Below, in pieces: positions 59,577-64,000 of a stretch of DNA of 64,000 nt. The stretch's first letter is position 1, and each line of letters starts with the position of its first letter. This DNA comes from Vespa crabro (Eukaryota; Arthropoda; Insecta; Hymenoptera; Vespidae). The position numbers and the translations under genes were made by a program. The stretch lies in NCBI RefSeq assembly GCF_910589235.1, contig NC_060958.1, positions 3,596,725 through 3,660,724 of the forward strand. The letters run 5' to 3'. Below the pieces are notes generated by a model. The model was given only the letters and a program-made list of their open reading frames with translations. It was not told where the DNA came from and did not search any database.

Positions 59577-59607
<31 letters not shown>

Positions 59608-61292
59608 GTTATTTATATTGGTATTTTTATTATTTATATTGGTACTGTTACTTTCCTTATTATTGTTATTGCTAATATTACTATGCTTATTATTATTATT
59701 GTTATTGATATTACTGTTTTTATTGTTATTGTTATTATTGTTTTTGTTATTGCTCTTATTATTGTTGTTATTGTTATTGTAGCTATTGTTGTGATTATTA
59801 CTTTTATTATTGTTTTTGGATATTGTTACTATTGTTATTATTATTATTGTTATTACTATTATTCTGTTGTTAATATTGTTATTATATATTTTGTTATTAT
59901 TATTAATGTTATTTTTATTATAATTTTTATTGTTATTACTGTTATTGCTATTAATCATATTGTTATTATATTAAGTGTTTTTATAGTTATTGTTATTATT
60001 GTTATTGATATTATTATTATTGTTATATTTGTTATTGTTATAATTGTTAATGTTAATATTGTTATTGTAATTACTTTTATTGTTATTAATTATTGCTAAT
60101 GTAACTACTGTTATCATTGTTCATGATATTATTGATTTTATTGTTATTGTTATTATTGTTATTCATATTATTGTTATTATTGTTATTGATATTACTGTTA
60201 TTATTGTTATTGTTAATATTGTTTTTCTTTTTGCTATTATTAATATTGTTATAGTTATTGTTGCTTTTGTTGTTATTATTATTGGTATTATTGTTATTGG
60301 AAAGTGTTATTATTATTATTGTTATTATTGTTATTGTTGTTATTGTAATTATTGCAAAGGTTATTATTGTTATTGTTATTATTGTGTTTGTTATTGCTAT
60401 TATAATTATTGTTATTGTTATTGTTGCTATTGTTGTTATTATTATTGTTATTATTGCTATTGGATATTGTTATTATTATTATTGTCATTATTGTTATTGT
60501 TGTTATTGTTATTATTGTTATGGTTATTGTTGTTATTGGTATTACTGGTATTCTTGTTATTTTTATTGATAATACTATTATTCTATTGATAATATTGTTA
60601 ATATGAATTTTGTTATTATTATTATTGTTATTATTATTATATTTATTATTCTTATTACTGTTATTGCTATTATTCATATTTTTTAAAAGTAAGTGTTTTA
60701 TAGTTATTGTTATTATTGTTATTGTTTTTATTATTATTGTTATAATTGTTATTGTTATTATTGCTAATATTGTTTTTTTATTGTTTTTACTATTATTCTA
60801 TTGTTAATATTGATATTATAATTTTTGTTATTATTATTATTTTTACTATTATTATTGATACTATTATTACTGTTATTGCTATTATTTATATTGTTATTAT
60901 AGATATTGTTATTATTGTTATTGTTATTAATATTATTGATATAATTGATATGGTTAAATTTGTTAATGTTAATATTTTTATTGTTATTACTACAATTGTT
61001 ATTGATATTAATGTTAATGTAACTACTGTTATTATTGTTCTTGATATTATTGTTTTTATTGTCATTTTTATTATTGTTATTTGTTATTGTTATTACTATT
61101 ATCGTTATTGTTATTATCGTTTATGTTTTTATTATTATTTTTATTATTGTTATTGTTGATATTTTTATTATTATTATTGTCATCATTGTTTTTGCTGTTA
61201 TTGTTATTATTGTTATTGTTATTATTGTTATTGCTATTATTGTCATTGTTATTAATGTTAATGTTAATATTGTTTTTGTTATTAATTTTATT

Positions 61293-61340
<48 letters not shown>

Positions 61341-61345
61341 GTTAT
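57120..61345 (+). repeat. A block, copy 7
   Basis: Collinear with 39.59-43.81 kb at offsets 17526, 17530 and 17536. AATCCTATTATA is at 57447. It lacks the one-base loss seen at 40271 and shares the 642-bp absence near 60.4 kb. A 38-bp TTA run at 59156-59193 is longer than the interrupted run in copy 5. Overlapping + (409 codons, 58870-60099) and - (354 codons) open frames are repeat artefacts. Confidence 0.85.
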
Positions 61346-63190
61346 TTATATTATTTTTTTAATATTGTTATTGTTACTGTAACTTTCCTTATTATTATTA
61401 TTGTTATTATTATTATCGATAATGTGTTTATTGTTAATATTATTATGCTTATCATTATTATTGTTATTGATATTACTGTTATTATTGTTTTTGCTATTAT
61501 TGTTTTTGTTATTGCTATTATTATTATTGTTATTGTTATTGTTGCTATTGTTGTTATTATTATTGTTATTATTATTATTGGATATTGGTACTATTATTAT
61601 TGTTAATATTGTTATTGTTGCTATTGTTATTATTGTTATGGTTATTATTGTAATTGTTATTATTGGAATTGTTGTTATTTTTATTGTTATTACTATTATT
61701 CTATTGTTAATATTGTTATTATAATTTTTGTTATTATTATTATTGTTATTTTTATTATAATTGTTATTGATATTACTGTTATTGCGATTATTCATATTGA
61801 TATTATAGTAAGTGTTTTTATAGTTATTGTTATTATTGTTATTGTTATTAGTATTATTGTTATAATTGTTCTTGTTATAATTGTTAATGTTAATATTGTT
61901 ATTGTTATTACTTTTATTGTTATTAATTATTGTTAATTTAACTACTGTTATGATTGTTCTTGATATTATTGTTTTTATTGTTATTGTTATTATTGTTATT
62001 CATATTATTGTTATTATTGTTATTGATATTACTGTTATTATTGTTATTGTTAATATTGTTTTTCTTATTGCTATTATTATTATTGTTATAGTTATTGTTG
62101 CTTTTGTTGTTATTATTATTGTTATTATTGTTATTGGAAATTATTATTATTATTGTTATAATTTTTATTGTTGTTATTGTAATTATTGCTAAGGTTATAA
62201 TTGTTATTGTTATTATTTTTTTCGTTATTGCTATTATAATTATTGTTATTGTTATTGTTGCTATTGTTGTTATTTTTATTGTTATTACTATAATTCTATT
62301 GTTATTGTATTTTTTGTTATTGTTATTATGTTTATTGTTATAATTGTTATAGATGTTATTGTTATATTCTTATTATTGTTATGGTTATTATTGGTATTGT
62401 TATTATTGCTATTCATATTATTGTTATTATTGTTATTGATATTACTGTTATTCTTTTTATTGTTTATATTGTTTTTCTTAATGCTATTATTATTATTGTC
62501 ATTGGGAATTGTTATTATTATTGTTATTATTGTTATTGTTGTTATTGTAATTATTGCTAAGGTTATTATTTTTATTGTTATTATTGTTTTTGTTATTGCT
62601 ATTATAATTATTGTTATTGTTATTATTGTTATTGGATATTGTTATTATTATTATTGTTATTATTGTTATTGTTGTTATTGTTATTATTGTTATGGTTATT
62701 ATTGTTATTGATATTACTGGTATTCTTGTTATTTTTATTGTTATTACTATTATTCTATTGTTAATATTGTTATTATAAATTTTGTTATTATTATTATTGT
62801 TATTATTATTATAATTTTTATTGTTATTACTGTTATTGCTATTATTTATATTGTTTTTAAAGTAAGTGTATTTACAGTTATTTGTTATTATTGTTATTAT
62901 TATTATTATTGTTATAATTGTTATTGTTATTATTGTTAATGTTGTTTTTTTATTGTTGTTACTATTATTCTATTGTTAATATTGTTATTATAATTTATGT
63001 TATTATTATTATTGTTACTATTATTATTGTTACTATTATTACTGTGATTGCTATTATTCATATTGTTATTATACTTATTGTTATTATTGTTATTGTTATT
63101 ATTATTATTGATATTATTGATATAGTTATATTTGTTAATGTTAACATTGTTATTGTTATTACTATAATTGTTATTGATATTATTGCTAAT
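61346..63190 (+). repeat. B block, last copy
   Basis: Collinear with 43.81-45.66 kb at offset 17533. The left part shares the 43.8-45.1 kb variants, including the roughly 30-bp loss near 62.62 kb. From about 62.84 kb on, the variants are those of the 28.38 kb copy instead, for example ATTTATATTGTTTTTAAAG near 62845 rather than ATTCATATTGTTTTGAAAG. No gene is present. Confidence 0.82.
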
Positions 63191-64000
63191 TTAACTACTG
63201 TTATTATTGTTCTTGATTTTATTATTTTTATTGTCATTTTTATTATTGTTATTTGTTATTGTTATTACTATTATCGTTATTGTTATTATTGTTTTTGTTT
63301 TTATTATTATTTCTAGTATTCTTATTGTTGATATTTTTATTATTTTATTGTCATCATTGTTATTTCTGTTATTGTTATTATTGTTCTTGTTATTATTGTT
63401 ATTGCTATTATTGTCATTGTTATTAATGTTAATGTTAATATTGTTATTGTTGTTAATTTTATTATTATTATAATTATTATTATTATTATTATTGTTATTT
63501 ATATTATTTTGTTTAATATTGTTATTGTTACTGTTACTTTCCTTATTATTAATAATGTTATTATGATTATCGATAATATGTTTATTGTTAATATTATTAT
63601 GCTTATCATTATTATTGTTATTGATATTACTGTTATTATTGTTATTGTTATTATTGTTTTTGTTATTGCTATTATTATTATTGTTATTGTTATTGTTGCT
63701 ATTGTTGTTATTCTTATTGTTATTATTGGTATTGGATATTGTTAATATTGTTATTAGTATTACTATCATTGTAATTGTTATTAATTTTATTGTTATTCTT
63801 GTCATTGTCATTATTATTATTTCTAATATGTTTATTGTTATTATTGATATTAATGTTATTGCTATTATTGTTATAGTTATTGTTATTGCTATTACTTTTA
63901 TTGTTCTTACTTTGATAGTTATTTGTTATTATTGTTATTGTTATTATTATTAATGTTATAATTGTTATTGTTATTTGTTATAATTGTTATTGTTAATGTA
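63190..64000 (+). repeat. C block, cut by the window end
   Basis: First part of a C block. It follows the 28.73-29.52 kb copy at offset 34464, including the retained 52-bp stretch near 63.93 kb that three other C blocks have lost. The window ends within this unit, so the array continues. Confidence 0.82.

Larger units (their letters stand above)
1..64000 (+). repeat. Giant degenerate ATT/GTT triplet satellite array
   Basis: Every line of the window consists of NTT triplets, overwhelmingly ATT and GTT, with scattered ACT, GAT, GCT, AAT, GGT and TTT variants. The hexamer TTATTG is the commonest local phrase. The T-rich strand is the + strand from end to end; no stretch switches to the A-rich complement. 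CpG and CC are rare and occur mostly inside recurring landmark phrases such as TACTTTCC and AATCCTATTATA. The array starts and stops mid-repeat, so it is longer than 64 kb. No promoter, RNA gene, mobile-element terminus or protein domain was seen. Inference: eukaryotic satellite or heterochromatic DNA. Large-scale assembly duplication cannot be excluded from sequence alone. Confidence 0.96.

Noticed and set aside
1..64000. CRISPR-like array
   Set aside because: There is no alternation of constant repeat and unique spacer; the intervals between landmarks are themselves repetitive and far too long.
1..64000. Transposon or retroelement
   Set aside because: No terminal inverted repeats, long terminal repeats, target-site duplications, poly-A tail or transposase/reverse-transcriptase reading frame seen. 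Copies are all direct and collinear.
1..64000. Telomeric repeat
   Set aside because: The dominant unit TTATTG lacks the G-run typical of telomeres, and the array shows complex higher-order structure instead of a uniform short repeat.

Overview
The whole 64 kb window is one uninterrupted block of eukaryotic satellite DNA. I find no gene, RNA gene, transposon, CRISPR array or other unique sequence in it. On the + strand nearly every position reads as a run of NTT triplets, mostly ATT and GTT, with sparse ACT, GAT, GCT, AAT and GGT variants. The other strand is therefore an AAT/AAC repeat. G+C is about 15% (hand count of a few lines only) and the + strand is strongly T-rich. The array runs off both ends of the window. 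Tens of kilobases of degenerate trinucleotide satellite are unknown in bacteria or archaea, so the source should be a eukaryotic nuclear genome: heterochromatin or a very large intergenic or intronic array. I cannot name a taxon.

The array is hierarchical. Level 1 is the ATT/GTT triplet. Level 2 is a monomer of roughly 160-216 bp, best seen as a ladder of TACTTTCC landmarks spaced 204, 207, 213 or 216 bp apart. Level 3 is groups of monomers, including a 627-bp trimer duplicated in tandem near 38.6-39.4 kb, an 817-bp unit repeated in tandem near 10.5-12.9 kb, and a 0.64-0.83 kb unit marked by TAACTACTG in 2.2-7.2 kb. Level 4 is duplications of 2.4-12.8 kb, all in direct orientation, at fixed offsets of about 4.85, 5.69, 7.82, 9.81, 12.82 and 17.53 kb.

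Layout, using local block names. A blocks (an AATCCTATTATA landmark followed by the TACTTTCC ladder) lie near 0-2.6, 7.9-10.4, 13.8-16.3, 18.8-21.2, 30.5-32.8, 39.6-43.8, 51.8-56.3 and 57.1-61.3 kb. TAACTACTG-unit regions lie near 2.6-7.9 and 10.4-13.0 kb. B blocks lie near 21.2-23.0, 26.9-28.7, 43.8-45.6 and 61.3-63.2 kb. C blocks lie near 23.0-26.6, 28.7-30.1, 32.8-36.45, 45.6-49.3 and 63.2-64.0 kb. D blocks lie near 36.45-39.6 and 49.3-51.8 kb, with a partial relative at 17.2-18.75 kb. The right half reads C-D-A-B-C-D-A-A-B-C, so it is largely built from a 12.8-kb C-D-A-B super-repeat.

Many long open frames exist on both strands, up to 532 codons on + and about 446 on -. They follow from triplet composition: poly-Ile/Val/Leu on +, poly-Asn on -. 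I do not regard any as a gene. The interest lies in how the array evolved: triplet-sized indels, monomer-sized unequal exchange, tandem duplication of multi-kilobase blocks, and mosaic junctions suggesting crossover or gene conversion. Coordinates of block edges are read by eye and are good to tens of bases at best.
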